This document shows positions 36,086 through 44,319 of a stretch of 64,000 bases of DNA, piece after piece. Each line of letters starts with the position of its first letter. Position 1 is the first letter of the stretch. The notes under the pieces are model-generated. The model searched no databases and was not told the origin of the DNA. It saw nothing but the letters and a program-made list of their open reading frames with translations. Position numbers and translations under genes: made by a program. The stretch spans positions 1 through 64,000 of the forward strand of contig JADMKE010000011.1 of the NCBI GenBank assembly GCA_018780035.1, in the 5' to 3' direction. This DNA is from Candidatus Sericytochromatia bacterium (GTDB taxonomy: Bacteria; Cyanobacteriota; Sericytochromatia; UBA7694).

Positions 36086-37269
36086 TCTTTAACGAAGCGC
36101 TTTATGGGGTCTTTTTGCTCTTGTCGGTTTTGGGCTTTTTTGCGGTGCCGCTGGTCTGGCGCGGGGGCTGGCTGGCCCTGACGGGCTTTGTCTTTTATGC
36201 CTGGTATGGCGGGCCCTTTGTCTGGCTGTTTTTGATCGAAGCGGCTGTGGTCTATTTTGCGATTCGGCGCTTTCGCCAGGACAAACGCATCTTTGCGCTT
36301 TTATTGCTTGTGACGGTGGCCTTGCTGGTGGGTTTTAAATACCGCAATTTGCTTTTGGGCTCTTGGTTTGAACTGCGGCATTTGGCCACGGGCAGCAGTA
36401 TCCCGACGCTTGAGCGCTTTGTCTTTCCCTTGGCGATCTCGTTTTTTAGCTTTGAATTTATTCATTACCTGGTCGATGTCTACAAAGGCAAAATTGGCCC
36501 CCACCGCTTTCGCGATTACCTGGCCTTTATTCTCTTTTTTCCGACCATGGTGGCCGGGCCGATCAAGCGCTTTCAGGACTTTGTCCCCAAGTTATCCACA
36601 GCCCGGTTTGAGTGGGAGCATTTGCGCATTGGGCTCTTGCGCATTTGCATTGGGCTGGGCAAAAAGATGATCATCGCTGATTCCCTCGATCTCTGGATTC
36701 AGCCGCTGATGTCTGAAAATGCCGCCAACGCAGCTTCGGGCCTCACGCTTTGGATCGCCCTGCTGGCCTATTCGCTCAAGATCTACACCGATTTTTCGGG
36801 CTATTCAGACATTGCGATTGGCTCGGCCCGTCTGTTTGGGATTGTCGTGCCCGAGAATTTTAATTGGCCCTATTTGCGCCGCAATATTGCCGAGTTTTGG
36901 CGGCATTGGCATATCTCGCTCAGCTCCTGGATCACCGATTATGTGTATATCTCGCTGGGGGGCTCGCGGGTCAAATTTCCGCGGCTGCTGCTCAATCTGG
37001 TGTTGGCCATGGGCGTGTCGGGCATTTGGCACGGGGCCGAATGGCATTTTCTGGTTTGGGGCCTGTACCATGGCGCGATGCTGGCGATCCACCGCGTCTT
37101 TAAAGACAAAGTGGCCCCGCGTCTGCCTTGGCTCGAACAGTTGCGCTGGGCGACCACGCCGCTCTTTACCGTGCTGACCTTTGTCTTGGTGACGCTGGGC
37201 TGGGGCCTGTTTATTATGCCCGTGGGCCGATTTATGGGGCTCTTGCCCAAATTAGTGGGGGTGAGTTAA
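36082..37269 (+). CDS. MBOAT family O-acyltransferase (AlgI/DltB-like)
   Basis: 395 aa, about ten membrane segments. Hallmarks: FFPTMVAGPIKRFQDFVP, LRRNIAEFWRHWHISLSSW and the catalytic His region GVSGIWHGAEWHF (His at about 317). MBOATs of this group pass acyl groups across the membrane to SGNH partners for modification of cell-wall polymers or exopolysaccharide. Coupled to the upstream SGNH gene by ATGA overlap and directly abutting the downstream microprotein gene. Confidence 0.92.
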   Translation: MIFNEALYGVFLLLSVLGFFAVPLVWRGGWLALTGFVFYAWYGGPFVWLFLIEAAVVYFAIRRFRQDKRIFALLLLVTVALLVGFKYRNLLLGSWFELRHLATGSSIPTLERFVFPLAISFFSFEFIHYLVDVYKGKIGPHRFRDYLAFILFFPTMVAGPIKRFQDFVPKLSTARFEWEHLRIGLLRICIGLGKKMIIADSLDLWIQPLMSENAANAASGLTLWIALLAYSLKIYTDFSGYSDIAIGSARLFGIVVPENFNWPYLRRNIAEFWRHWHISLSSWITDYVYISLGGSRVKFPRLLLNLVLAMGVSGIWHGAEWHFLVWGLYHGAMLAIHRVFKDKVAPRLPWLEQLRWATTPLFTVLTFVLVTLGWGLFIMPVGRFMGLLPKLVGVS

Positions 37270-37380
37270 ATGGCTGAATGGCTCAAAGACGCCGCCACCG
37301 GTGTGGGAGCGGCGCTGCTTTGTCTTTTGGCGCTGTTTTTTGCCAGTGGCGGCTCGAACTTTATTTATATTGATTTTTAA
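37270..37380 (+). CDS. DltX-like single-pass microprotein
   Basis: 36 aa, beginning one base after the MBOAT stop codon. The sequence has a short charged N-terminus (MAEWLKDAATG), one membrane helix (VGAALLCLLALFFA) and the C-terminus GGSNFIYIDF. DltX of Firmicutes dlt operons has the same plan and ends in a GS-x-FIY-x-E-F motif; it forms part of the DltB-DltD relay. Position, size, topology and motif together make this a strong functional analogue. It is below the size limit of most gene callers. No DltA or DltC carrier gene is nearby. Confidence 0.8.
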   Translation: MAEWLKDAATGVGAALLCLLALFFASGGSNFIYIDF

Positions 37381-37383
37381 AGT

Positions 37384-38541
37384 TTAGCAGACAGCGAAAA
37401 ACGCTTCTTGAGAGGCTGCGAGCGACTGCCCACTCTGTTCGCGGGTCTTTTTGCTCAATTCAAAGCGGCTGTGCACGCCAAAATGATCCGAGACAAATTC
37501 GCCGGGGGTATCATATGCCAAGGCCGATTGGGTCACGCGTACATCGACGTCTTTGCCGGGGCGGTAGAGGATATAATCCAAGCGGCTGCGGCTTTTGCTG
37601 CCTTTGGCGGCTTTGATCGGGTTGCGTTCGCCATCGCTGCTAAAGCCGGGATCACTGGGATGTAATTCGCGAAAGGAATCTTTCAGGCCCAGGGCGGCCA
37701 TGAGTTCGGGCACAATCGGGCTGCCATCTTTGGCATTGAGATCGCCCAAGACAAAGGTGGGGTAGCCCTGATCGTGTTTCTGCATCAGGCTGATCAAGAC
37801 TTCATTGTCGTGGCGGCGCAGGGCCTCATGGGGCATGGTCATGCCAGGGAAGATCAGATTGGCGGCTTGGCGCAGAGCCTTTTGATGCCAGGGCAATTCT
37901 TTGTCGCCATTGGCCTGATAATGGGTGTTGTAGATATCCACAGGGCCCACTTCGGGGACCTGAATGCGGGTAAACATCACGCCTTTTTTTGCCAAGGCAT
38001 CTTCATCGCTGGCATAGACAAAGCCCTTAAAGTCTTTGGCCACAATTGGATAGCGCGAGAAGACCTGCAGGCCACTGGTGCCCAAACGGCGTTCGCTCGG
38101 GCGATAGGTCTGGTAATTGGGGCCCGCATAAGTGGCGGCCAGGGTTTCGCCAATCGCTCGGGTATCTCCCGAAAAGGTCTCTTGCAGAGCGGCGATATCA
38201 TAACGGCCCAGGGTGGCGCCAATCACGGCTGAACGCTGGGCAATGTTTTTTCCCACGGGTTTGGGCAGGGCAAAGACGTTTAAAGAGAGCAGATCGAGGC
38301 TGATTTTGCCTACTGTTGGCTGAGTGGGGGCAGGCAGGATATGCGGCTGCAAACGGGGCAAAAAGAGCAAATCTGGGGCCTGGAGCCGGGCGTGGGATGA
38401 GAGCTGAAGTTGATCTGGCAGGCCTGGGGCCACTGCTGCTGGGTGGCTTTGCGCTGGAGCTGGCCCCACAGGGCGCTGTGGCAAAGAAACAGGCCCAGAG
38501 GTGAGGGGGTTAACGGGGTGAGAAAGTAGATTTGCAATCAT
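37384..38541 (-). CDS. Endonuclease/exonuclease/phosphatase (sphingomyelinase-like) family hydrolase
   Basis: 385 aa from ATG 38541 (AGGGCT upstream). After a Pro-rich N-terminus of about 85 residues without clear signal peptide comes a complete DNase I-like EEP fold: LSLNVFALP (Asn), IAALQETF (Glu), YNTHYQA (His), LGDLNAKDG (Asp, Asn) and FVSDHFGVHS (Asp-His pair). The order and spacing resemble neutral sphingomyelinases more than exonuclease III, but substrate cannot be fixed. Convergent with the acylation cassette, 3 nt apart. Confidence 0.82.
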   Translation of the reverse strand: MIANLLSHPVNPLTSGPVSLPQRPVGPAPAQSHPAAVAPGLPDQLQLSSHARLQAPDLLFLPRLQPHILPAPTQPTVGKISLDLLSLNVFALPKPVGKNIAQRSAVIGATLGRYDIAALQETFSGDTRAIGETLAATYAGPNYQTYRPSERRLGTSGLQVFSRYPIVAKDFKGFVYASDEDALAKKGVMFTRIQVPEVGPVDIYNTHYQANGDKELPWHQKALRQAANLIFPGMTMPHEALRRHDNEVLISLMQKHDQGYPTFVLGDLNAKDGSPIVPELMAALGLKDSFRELHPSDPGFSSDGERNPIKAAKGSKSRSRLDYILYRPGKDVDVRVTQSALAYDTPGEFVSDHFGVHSRFELSKKTREQSGQSLAASQEAFFAVC

Positions 38542-38574
38542 CAAAGCCAGCCCTAACAAACAAATTATAATCTT

Positions 38575-38603
38575 ATCTTAATCAAGATTTAATCTTTTGT
38601 CAA
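38575..38603 (-). promoter_or_regulatory. Promoter with palindromic spacer for the EEP gene
   Basis: On the minus strand TTGACA (38598-38603) and TAAGAT (38575-38580) are exactly 17 bp apart. The spacer contains a 13-bp palindrome AAGATTTAATCTT (38584-38596), a possible operator. Confidence 0.65.
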
Positions 38604-38620
38604 GCTGGCCCTGATGTTCT

Positions 38621-39112
38621 CTAATCCACCACACACTCTTCTTCGCAGCGCTCCTGTTTTTGGGCGGGAGTTTCCACGCCGGGGAGCGAACGGGGTGTGC
38701 CGATTTGGCTCAGGCGCGGGTAGATCACAAACCCCAGCAGCATCATGCCCACAAAGGCCCATACACCCGGATTAAAACTGCCCAGATTGGCCAGTGCAGG
38801 CCCTGGGCAGAGGCCACTGATGGCCCAGCCAGAGCCAAAGATGGCTGCGCCGCCAATCAGCTTGGGATCAATTTTGGCCTGGCCCGGCAGGGCAAAATGG
38901 TCGCTCAGAATCGGGGCTTTGCGTTTGAAGATCAGCGGATAGGTCACAAAGGTAACTGCCAGCCCGCCACCCATCACCAAGGCCAAACTGGGATCCCAGC
39001 GGCCTGCCAGATCCAAGAAACCTTGGACTTTTTGGGGGCTCATCATGCCCGAGATTCCGAGGCCGATGGCAAAAATTAAACCAGAAACAAAGGCGCTCAG
39101 ATAAATTTTCAT
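38621..39112 (-). CDS. YeeE/YedE family sulfur transporter, C-terminal half (PmpB-like)
   Basis: 163 aa from ATG 39112, preceded by GAGG. Four membrane helices; GLGISGMMSPQKVQGFLDL and GSGWAISGLCPGPAL are family hallmarks, the second holding a conserved Cys. YeeE/YedE proteins carry thiosulfate or related sulfane species. In this locus the usual two-half protein is split into two genes, start here lying 2 nt inside the intercistronic junction of the upstream half. Confidence 0.85.
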   Translation of the reverse strand: MKIYLSAFVSGLIFAIGLGISGMMSPQKVQGFLDLAGRWDPSLALVMGGGLAVTFVTYPLIFKRKAPILSDHFALPGQAKIDPKLIGGAAIFGSGWAISGLCPGPALANLGSFNPGVWAFVGMMLLGFVIYPRLSQIGTPRSLPGVETPAQKQERCEEECVVD

Positions 39113-39113
39113 A

Positions 39114-39560
39114 TTAAAACCTCGCAACTCCGATCAAATGACTCATGACAAACATCACGACAAAACCAACACCCATAAACGTGATGACAGAACCCAAGGA
39201 GCGCTGAGAGCGCCGGGCCAGACCACAGATGCCGTGACCGCTGGTGCAGCCATTGCCCATGGCGGTACCTACGCCGACCAAGAGGCCGCCAAGAGCCATT
39301 TGTGCGGGGTTTAATTTGAGGCTCAGCGCTGTCGCTGCCGGCAGGGCATAGACCATTGCTGCGCCGCCGAGCACCAGACCCAAGGTAAAGGCGATGCGCC
39401 AGAAACGCTCTTGGGGGGTGGGGCACTCGCCCAAAATACCTTTGGTAATGCCGCTGATGCCTGCAATTTTGCCATTAAACAACATCAGCAGGGCGGCGGC
39501 TGAACCGATCAGGCCTCCGCCAATCAGGGCGGGAAGCGGGGTAAAATTTTCGATAACCAT
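39114..39560 (-). CDS. YeeE/YedE family sulfur transporter, N-terminal half (PmpA-like)
   Basis: 148 aa, four membrane helices. The signature MGNGCTSGHGICGLARRS contains the conserved cysteines thought to contact thiosulfate in the family. It is followed with no gap by the partner half. A TACTATA/TATAGTA operator lies just upstream (39583-39601), so this pair is a separate transcription unit within the sulfur regulon. Confidence 0.88.
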   Translation of the reverse strand: MVIENFTPLPALIGGGLIGSAAALLMLFNGKIAGISGITKGILGECPTPQERFWRIAFTLGLVLGGAAMVYALPAATALSLKLNPAQMALGGLLVGVGTAMGNGCTSGHGICGLARRSQRSLGSVITFMGVGFVVMFVMSHLIGVARF

Positions 39561-39582
39561 TTGCAGTACCTACTCCTGTGAT

Positions 39583-39601
39583 TACTATACCCAGTATAGT
39601 A
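39583..39601 (-). promoter_or_regulatory. CsoR/CstR-type operator before the YeeE/YedE pair
   Basis: TACTATA-CCCAG-TATAGTA is a perfect 7-5-7 inverted repeat 23 bp ahead of the start. It overlaps a likely core promoter (TTGAAA from 39605-39610 on the minus strand). The core ATACCC(A/T)GTATAGTAT recurs at 41760-41775 before the repressor gene. Confidence 0.7.
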
Positions 39602-39647
39602 TATTTTCAAAACCTTTTCAAGCAGATCTTGGCAGACTCTGTCGGGT

Positions 39648-39968
39648 CTATTTTTCTAAGGGATACCCGGCTTCATACCAGGTCAACATGCCTCCGCCAA
39701 AATTGGTCACGTCGTTGATCCCGGCTTCGGCCAGCATTTGGCAAGCGCGGCCACTGCGGCCCCCGCTGCGGCAGATCAGAATATAGCTGCGGCTGGGGTC
39801 CAGGTTGGCGGCTTGCTCAGGCAGATCGTCCAGCACAATCCGGGTCACACCAGGAATCGTGCCCATCTCCCATTCATCGGGGCGGCGCACATCGATCCAT
39901 TCATACTGGTCTTTTTTGGTTTGGTAGAGTTCATAAATATCTTTGAGATACAATTCGTGAAAAGACAT
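39648..39968 (-). CDS. Single-domain rhodanese sulfurtransferase
   Basis: 106 aa, cytoplasmic. The catalytic Cys66 lies in the loop ICRSGGRSGRA, and YEWIDVRRPDEWEMGTIPG is the usual rhodanese entry motif. It carries sulfane sulfur as a cysteine persulfide. It ends the TauE - persulfide dioxygenase - rhodanese operon, in which it may regenerate or consume persulfide together with the dioxygenase. Confidence 0.92.
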   Translation of the reverse strand: MSFHELYLKDIYELYQTKKDQYEWIDVRRPDEWEMGTIPGVTRIVLDDLPEQAANLDPSRSYILICRSGGRSGRACQMLAEAGINDVTNFGGGMLTWYEAGYPLEK

Positions 39969-40015
39969 TCAGGTTTCCTTTTCGCAGTGATTTTCTTGCA
40001 GGGATCTTTGCTTGT

Positions 40016-40723
40016 TTAAGCCGGACTGACTTCAGACAGATTACCGCATTTGAGATTGGCAGGCACGGCCTCCATGATCTTGGCAGGTTGGGCCAATTTG
40101 AGATTGTCCATGATGTCAACAAATTCGGCTTTGCTCTTGCCACCGCCCAACCGGGGGTTGTGCTGTTTTTCCTCGCCGATCGTGCTGGAGGTCAGGCCGA
40201 TATAATTGTGGCCAGGATAAACCTGGGTCTGATCAGGCAAGGTAAAAAGTTTTTGGGTGACCGAATCATAGAGTTGGCTGGCGCTGCCCTCCTGAAAATC
40301 TGTGCGTCCACAGCCGCGAATCAGCAGGGCATCACCGGTAAAGACCCGATCTCCGACTTGATACGAAATACAGCCATTGGTATGGCCCGGTGTGGCCAAA
40401 ACGCGAATTTCCAGCTCCCCGAGCTGAAACAGATCGCCGTCTTGGGCCAGGTGATCGGCGCAGGGTGCGCCCCCTTGGGCCGAGACCACCGACTTGGCTT
40501 CAGCAAACTGGGTTTTGAGACGGGTCACACCGGTAATGTGGTCGGCGTGAACATGGGTTTCGAGCAGGTATTTGAGCGTGAGCCCCAGCTCTTTGAGCAC
40601 CTTGGCATCGCGCTCGGCCTGTTCCTGAACACTGTCAATCAGCGCCGCTTCGCCACTTTTTTCATCCGCGAGTAGGTAGGTATAGGTACTGCTTTCTGCG
40701 TCAAACATCTGTCTAAAGATCAT
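40016..40723 (-). CDS. ETHE1-like persulfide dioxygenase (metallo-beta-lactamase fold)
   Basis: 235 aa. Iron-binding residues are in place: H57, H59, D61 and H62 in ETHVHADH, H114 in TPGHTNG, D131 in VFTGDALL, and H172 in VYPGHNY. The ETHE1 group feature GCGRTDFQ follows the GDALLIR motif. The enzyme oxidises glutathione-type persulfide to sulfite. Operon with TauE upstream (41 nt) and rhodanese downstream (47 nt) fits sulfide/persulfide detoxification. Confidence 0.9.
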   Translation of the reverse strand: MIFRQMFDAESSTYTYLLADEKSGEAALIDSVQEQAERDAKVLKELGLTLKYLLETHVHADHITGVTRLKTQFAEAKSVVSAQGGAPCADHLAQDGDLFQLGELEIRVLATPGHTNGCISYQVGDRVFTGDALLIRGCGRTDFQEGSASQLYDSVTQKLFTLPDQTQVYPGHNYIGLTSSTIGEEKQHNPRLGGGKSKAEFVDIMDNLKLAQPAKIMEAVPANLKCGNLSEVSPA

Positions 40724-40764
40724 CTCTGTGTTTTCCTCTTCGCTCTTTGTTTTTTTTCCTTGTA

Positions 40765-41586
40765 TTAATGGCCGCTGTTCAGGCCGGTATTTAACAGAAT
40801 AAACACACCCATCACCAGCACAAACCAGCCAAAGGCGGGTTTGAGTTTGTCGCTGGGCACAAATTTAGAGGCCCAGGTGCCGATCAGGGCGCCAGCCACA
40901 GTAAAGACTGAGAAGCCACCCAGAAACACCCAATCCAGAGGAGCGCCGCCGAGATCCCCTAAAAATCCTACCAGGGATTTGATACTAATGACCAGCAGGG
41001 AGGTGGCCACTGCCACTTTGATATCCAGTCCGGCAAAGAGCACCAGCACGGGAATCACCAAAAATCCGCCACCGGCTCCGACCAACCCGGTCAGTACACC
41101 CACGACCAGGCCCTCCAAAGAGACCATCAGAATTTTTTTGAGTTCGGAGTCGTGGCTGTGGTCTTTTTCTGCTACTTTTTCTTTGCTCGGGCGAATCATC
41201 GAAACCGAGGCCACCACCATCATGACTGCAAACAGCGCCATGATCGCCATGTCTTTGCTGATCGCCATTCCCCCGATTTCAAACAATTGTTTGGGAATGG
41301 CAGGCACGATAAATTTGCGTGCCGTAAAAACCCCGATCATGGCGGGAATCGAAAAGACAATCCCCACTTTAAAATTGACCAATTTGGCTTTGATATACCC
41401 AGCCATACCAAAGATGCTGGTCAGACCGACAATAAACAGAGAGTAAGCGGTGGCCAGCACTGGGGGAATTTTAAACAAATAGACCAAGATCGGCACTGTC
41501 AGAATGGAACCACCGCCGCCAATGAGTCCCAAGACGCCCCCCATCAGCACCGCGGCGAAGTATCCTATGATATTGAGTAGATCCAC
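40765..41586 (-). CDS. TauE/SafE family sulfite/sulfonate exporter
   Basis: 273 aa from GTG 41586, chosen for AAAGGA 8 nt upstream; an in-frame GTG at 41622 is weaker. Eight or so membrane helices, with GLIGGGGSILTVPILVYL near the start and GLVGAGGGFLVIPVLVLFAGLDIKVAVATSL in the second half (quoted in part), the duplicated TauE signature. It probably exports sulfite made by the persulfide dioxygenase. First gene of the operon, under the operator at 41665-41693. Confidence 0.9.
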   Translation of the reverse strand: MDLLNIIGYFAAVLMGGVLGLIGGGGSILTVPILVYLFKIPPVLATAYSLFIVGLTSIFGMAGYIKAKLVNFKVGIVFSIPAMIGVFTARKFIVPAIPKQLFEIGGMAISKDMAIMALFAVMMVVASVSMIRPSKEKVAEKDHSHDSELKKILMVSLEGLVVGVLTGLVGAGGGFLVIPVLVLFAGLDIKVAVATSLLVISIKSLVGFLGDLGGAPLDWVFLGGFSVFTVAGALIGTWASKFVPSDKLKPAFGWFVLVMGVFILLNTGLNSGH

Positions 41587-41664
41587 GAAAATGTCCTTTC
41601 TAAGCGTTGCGTTGTGGTTCACACATGCTTTTGCAGATATTTTGCCTTACTGGCATCTCTTTAT

Positions 41665-41693
41665 AATATACCCCCTATGGTATATTATTGCAA
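41665..41693 (-). promoter_or_regulatory. Promoter/operator of the sulfur operon
   Basis: On the minus strand TTGCAA (41688-41693) and TATATT (41665-41670) are 17 bp apart. Between and over the -10 lies a perfect inverted repeat ATATACC-N6-GGTATAT (41666-41685) with a C-rich centre, the form recognised by CsoR/CstR-type repressors. Binding there would block RNA polymerase directly. Confidence 0.8.
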
Positions 41694-41730
41694 ATCTTTT
41701 CAATTAAACAGACATGATTTTGTACTCAAT

Positions 41731-41775
41731 GGGGTATAAGTATACGCACTGGGCTTCTCATACCCTGTATAGTAT
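41731..41775 (+). promoter_or_regulatory. Additional operator sites before the CsoR-like gene
   Basis: GGGGTATAAGTATAC (41731-41745) and ATACCCTGTATAGTAT (41760-41775) share the ATACCC / GGGTAT core with the other two sites. The second contains ATAC-CCT-GTAT and a TATAGT -10-like hexamer at 41768-41773. This points to autoregulation. Confidence 0.6.
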
Positions 41776-41826
41776 TCTAAGATAAAGACAGATTGTTATA
41801 TTGAAAGGTAATTGAAAGGCCATTCC

Positions 41827-42090
41827 ATGGAGAATTCCAATATTGAACTGATTCACCGCTTGAACCGCGCTCAAGGACAGATTGAAGCGATTAAAAAATC
41901 CCTGGCTGCGGATGATGCCAAAGACTGTGTCAAAACCTTGCGTTTGCTCAAAGCTGCCAACAATGCCCTGAAAAAGTTTGGCGAAGCTTATGTGGCCCAA
42001 CATTTACACGAGTGTATTCGTTCCAATGTTTCCAGCGAAGACATGGAAAAGGGCCTGCAGGAAGTCGTCTACTCTGCATTTAGTCTTTAG
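41827..42090 (+). CDS. CsoR/CstR family repressor
   Basis: 87 aa from ATG 41827 (GAAAGG 8 nt upstream). All-helical DUF156 fold: ELIHRLNRAQGQIEAIKK opens helix 1. Candidate sensing residues are Cys34, His59 and Cys63, spaced as in copper-sensing CsoR (C36-H61-C65). The same two cysteines are used by CstR, the persulfide sensor, which lacks the His. The gene context (rhodanese, ETHE1-like, TauE, YeeE) is that of CstR, so the most likely inducer is persulfide, but the retained His leaves metal sensing open. Confidence 0.88.
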   Translation: MENSNIELIHRLNRAQGQIEAIKKSLAADDAKDCVKTLRLLKAANNALKKFGEAYVAQHLHECIRSNVSSEDMEKGLQEVVYSAFSL

Positions 42091-42171
42091 ATCTGACCAT
42101 CAGATAGTCTGAGTACAGGCTTTCGGGGTATGATGATGTTTGCTTAAATTTCAAATTTCAAGGAGCAAACC

Positions 42172-43470
42172 ATGACGGTCACCACGATCGAAGAGATTCA
42201 TAAATACCCTGACCAAACGGTCACCCTGCGTGGCTGGCTCTACAATAAACGCGAAAGCGGCAAGCTGGTTTTTTTGATCCTGCGGGATGGCACTGGCTTT
42301 ATCCAATGTGTGGCCTTTAAAAAAGACCTGCCCGAAGAAGTCTGGGATGCGGCCAAGTCCGTTACCCAGGAGTCGTCGCTGATGATCACCGGCAGTGTGC
42401 GCAAAGAAGAGCGCGCCCCTTATTGTGGCTACGAAATGGGTGTGCAAAATATTGAAATTGTCAGCAAAGTCGAGGGTGAATACCCAATCAGCCTCAAAGA
42501 ACATGGCGCTGATTTTTTGCTGGAACACCGCCACCTTTGGCTGCGCACGCCTTCACAAATGGCCGTGATGCGTATTCGTGCTGAGGTCATGGCCGCCAGC
42601 CGTGATTTTTTTAATGAGCGCGGTTTTGTCAATGTCGATGCCCCGATCATCACCGCCAATGCCTGTGAAGGTACCACCAATCTCTTCCAGATCGACTATT
42701 TTGAAGATCAGGCCTATCTCTCTCAGACCGGCCAACTCTATATGGAAGCTGCCGCTCTGGCTTTGGGCAAGGTCTATTGTCTGGGCCCCGCTTTCAGGGC
42801 CGAAAAATCCAAAACACGCAAACATTTAACCGAGTTCTGGATGATTGAACCCGAAGTGGCCTTTTTGACCTTTGAAGAAAACCTGGCGATGCAAGAAGAG
42901 TATGTCTCTTACGTGATTCAGCGCGTCTTAAAAACCCGTGCGGCAGAACTCAATTTGCTCGAACGCGATACGAGCAAATTGGCAGATATCACGGCGCCTT
43001 TTCCCAAGATTTCTTATGATGATGCCGTCAAATTGCTGCAGGAAAAGGGCTCCGAAATCCAATGGGGCGATGATCTCGGTGCGCCGGATGAAACCCTTTT
43101 GGGTGAACATTTCCAAAAGCCGGTCTTTGTTCACCGCTTTCCCAGTGCGATCAAGGCCTTTTACATGAAACCCGACCCCGATCGGCCCGAAGTGGCTCTG
43201 GGCGCAGATTTGATTGCCCCGGATGGCTATGGTGAGTTGATTGGCGGCGGCCAGCGCATCGACGATTACGATTTGCTCGTGCAGCGCATTCAAGAGCATG
43301 ATTTGCCAATGGAGGCCTTTGGTTGGTATTTGGATCTGCGCAAATATGGCTCTGTGCCCCACGGAGGCTTTGGCTTGGGGATTGAGCGCTTTGTGGCTTG
43401 GATCTCCGGTGTAGAACACGTGCGTGAGACCAGTCCTTTCCCTCGGACCATTTATCGCATTCAACCTTAG
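42172..43470 (+). CDS. asnS: Asparaginyl-tRNA synthetase
   Basis: 432 aa. N-terminal OB-fold anticodon-binding domain ([24 protein letters not shown] in part), then the class II core: motif 2 [20 protein letters not shown] and motif 3 [16 protein letters not shown]. The ending [10 protein letters not shown] is typical of AsnRS rather than AspRS. It charges tRNA-Asn in the cytoplasm. AAGGAG lies 7 nt before the ATG; a TATGAT -10-like box at about 42129. No T-box or other riboswitch is evident in the 80-nt leader. Confidence 0.9.
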   Translation: MTVTTIEEIHKYPDQTVTLRGWLYNKRESGKLVFLILRDGTGFIQCVAFKKDLPEEVWDAAKSVTQESSLMITGSVRKEERAPYCGYEMGVQNIEIVSKVEGEYPISLKEHGADFLLEHRHLWLRTPSQMAVMRIRAEVMAASRDFFNERGFVNVDAPIITANACEGTTNLFQIDYFEDQAYLSQTGQLYMEAAALALGKVYCLGPAFRAEKSKTRKHLTEFWMIEPEVAFLTFEENLAMQEEYVSYVIQRVLKTRAAELNLLERDTSKLADITAPFPKISYDDAVKLLQEKGSEIQWGDDLGAPDETLLGEHFQKPVFVHRFPSAIKAFYMKPDPDRPEVALGADLIAPDGYGELIGGGQRIDDYDLLVQRIQEHDLPMEAFGWYLDLRKYGSVPHGGFGLGIERFVAWISGVEHVRETSPFPRTIYRIQP

Positions 43471-43472
43471 CG

Positions 43473-43853
43473 ATGTATCCGGTTGCGCAGCCCGATCCAG
43501 CGCTGCGGGACTTTATCGAAAATTATTGGTGGGTCGCTCCCCTGGGAGATCCCGTGAGTCTGAGCGTGGATGTCTATGTGGACGCTCGCTCAGACTTGTT
43601 GTTTAATTTTGGCGTGCCTTATCAGCGTCAGGTATTGGGAAAAATCCCTGTGATGTACCGGCACTCCTGTTTTGATGCCCAGCGCAATCACCTGATTCGG
43701 ATTGAACAAGTAGGAGCTGTGGCGATGGTCGGTGTGCGCTTTTGGGCCGGTGGAGCCGTTCCTTTTCTCTCATGGGCTTTGCAGCAATGGACCAATCAAA
43801 CCCCTGATTTGGCAAGCATATTGGGCTCCGCTGGAATACGCTGTCGCAATTGA
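43473..43853 (+). pseudogene. Truncated AraC-type N-terminal (DUF6597-like) domain
   Basis: 126 aa. The start PVAQPDPALRDFIENYWWV and SVDVYVDARSDLLFNFG, ...VGVRFWAGGAVPFL match the effector domain that precedes the helix-turn-helix of many AraC regulators. The HTH half is missing: after about residue 118 the frame runs into sequence that belongs to an SRPBCC gene. I read this as the left part of an AraC-type gene whose 3' end was deleted. A free-standing domain is the alternative. It begins 2 nt after asnS. Confidence 0.6.
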
Positions 43854-44249
43854 AATTGCGGCCCCCGCTGAAGCGGTTTTGCAGATTCTGACTCGGGCTC
43901 AGGACTATCCCCGTTGAACAGTACCGTTGTTTCGCTCAGTGGCGAAATTGTGTTGGGGGGCAAACTGATCCTGGTTTCTCAGATTGCGCCCCAACAGCCG
44001 TTTAAACTCAATATTACTGCTTTACAGGTTCCCCAGCGCATGGTCTGGCAAAGTGGTCATCCTCTCTTCTTTGGGGGTGATCGCACTTACAGTTTGCAGA
44101 CCACGCCAGAGGGGGGCATTTTTACCATGCGGGAGATCTTTCAGGGGCTGATGCTGCCCTTGACCGCCAAAGCGCTGCCCGATTTCCGCGCAAATTTTAA
44201 CCAGTTTGCGGCAGATCTCAAAACGGCAGCAGAATCTCGGTTTGTTTAA
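43832..44249 (+). pseudogene. SRPBCC-family remnant with 5' loss and a frameshift
   Basis: The reading EYAVAIEIAAPAEAVLQILT...QDYPR (from about 43832) is a typical SRPBCC/START-like first strand and helix, but it has no start of its own. At 43914-43917 one base is missing: restoring TGG after CCCCGT joins it to WNSTVVSLSGEIVLGGKL and then to the remaining domain (QVPQRMVWQSGHPLFFGGD, FTMREIFQGLMLPL) ending at 44249. The WN pair is a family hallmark, which supports the frameshift. Only 43914-44249 is open in one frame. Sequencing error cannot be excluded. Confidence 0.7.
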
Positions 44250-44267
44250 CCTTTTTTGAAGCGAAGA

Positions 44268-44309
44268 CAAAAACAGAAAAAGCCCCTGGTTGCATAAACC
44301 GGGGGCTTT
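44268..44309 (-). terminator. Rho-independent terminator of the subtilase gene
   Basis: On the minus strand AAAGCCCCCGGTT pairs with AACCAGGGGCTTT (one bulge) around a short loop, followed by TTCTGTTTTTG. It begins 11 nt after the protease stop. Confidence 0.85.
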
Positions 44310-44319
44310 GCTGTGTCAA

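Noticed and set aside
42091..42171. T-box or other riboswitch before asnS
   Set aside because: The leader is about 40 nt after the likely -10 and shows no specifier loop or antiterminator; only a short AAATTTC duplication.
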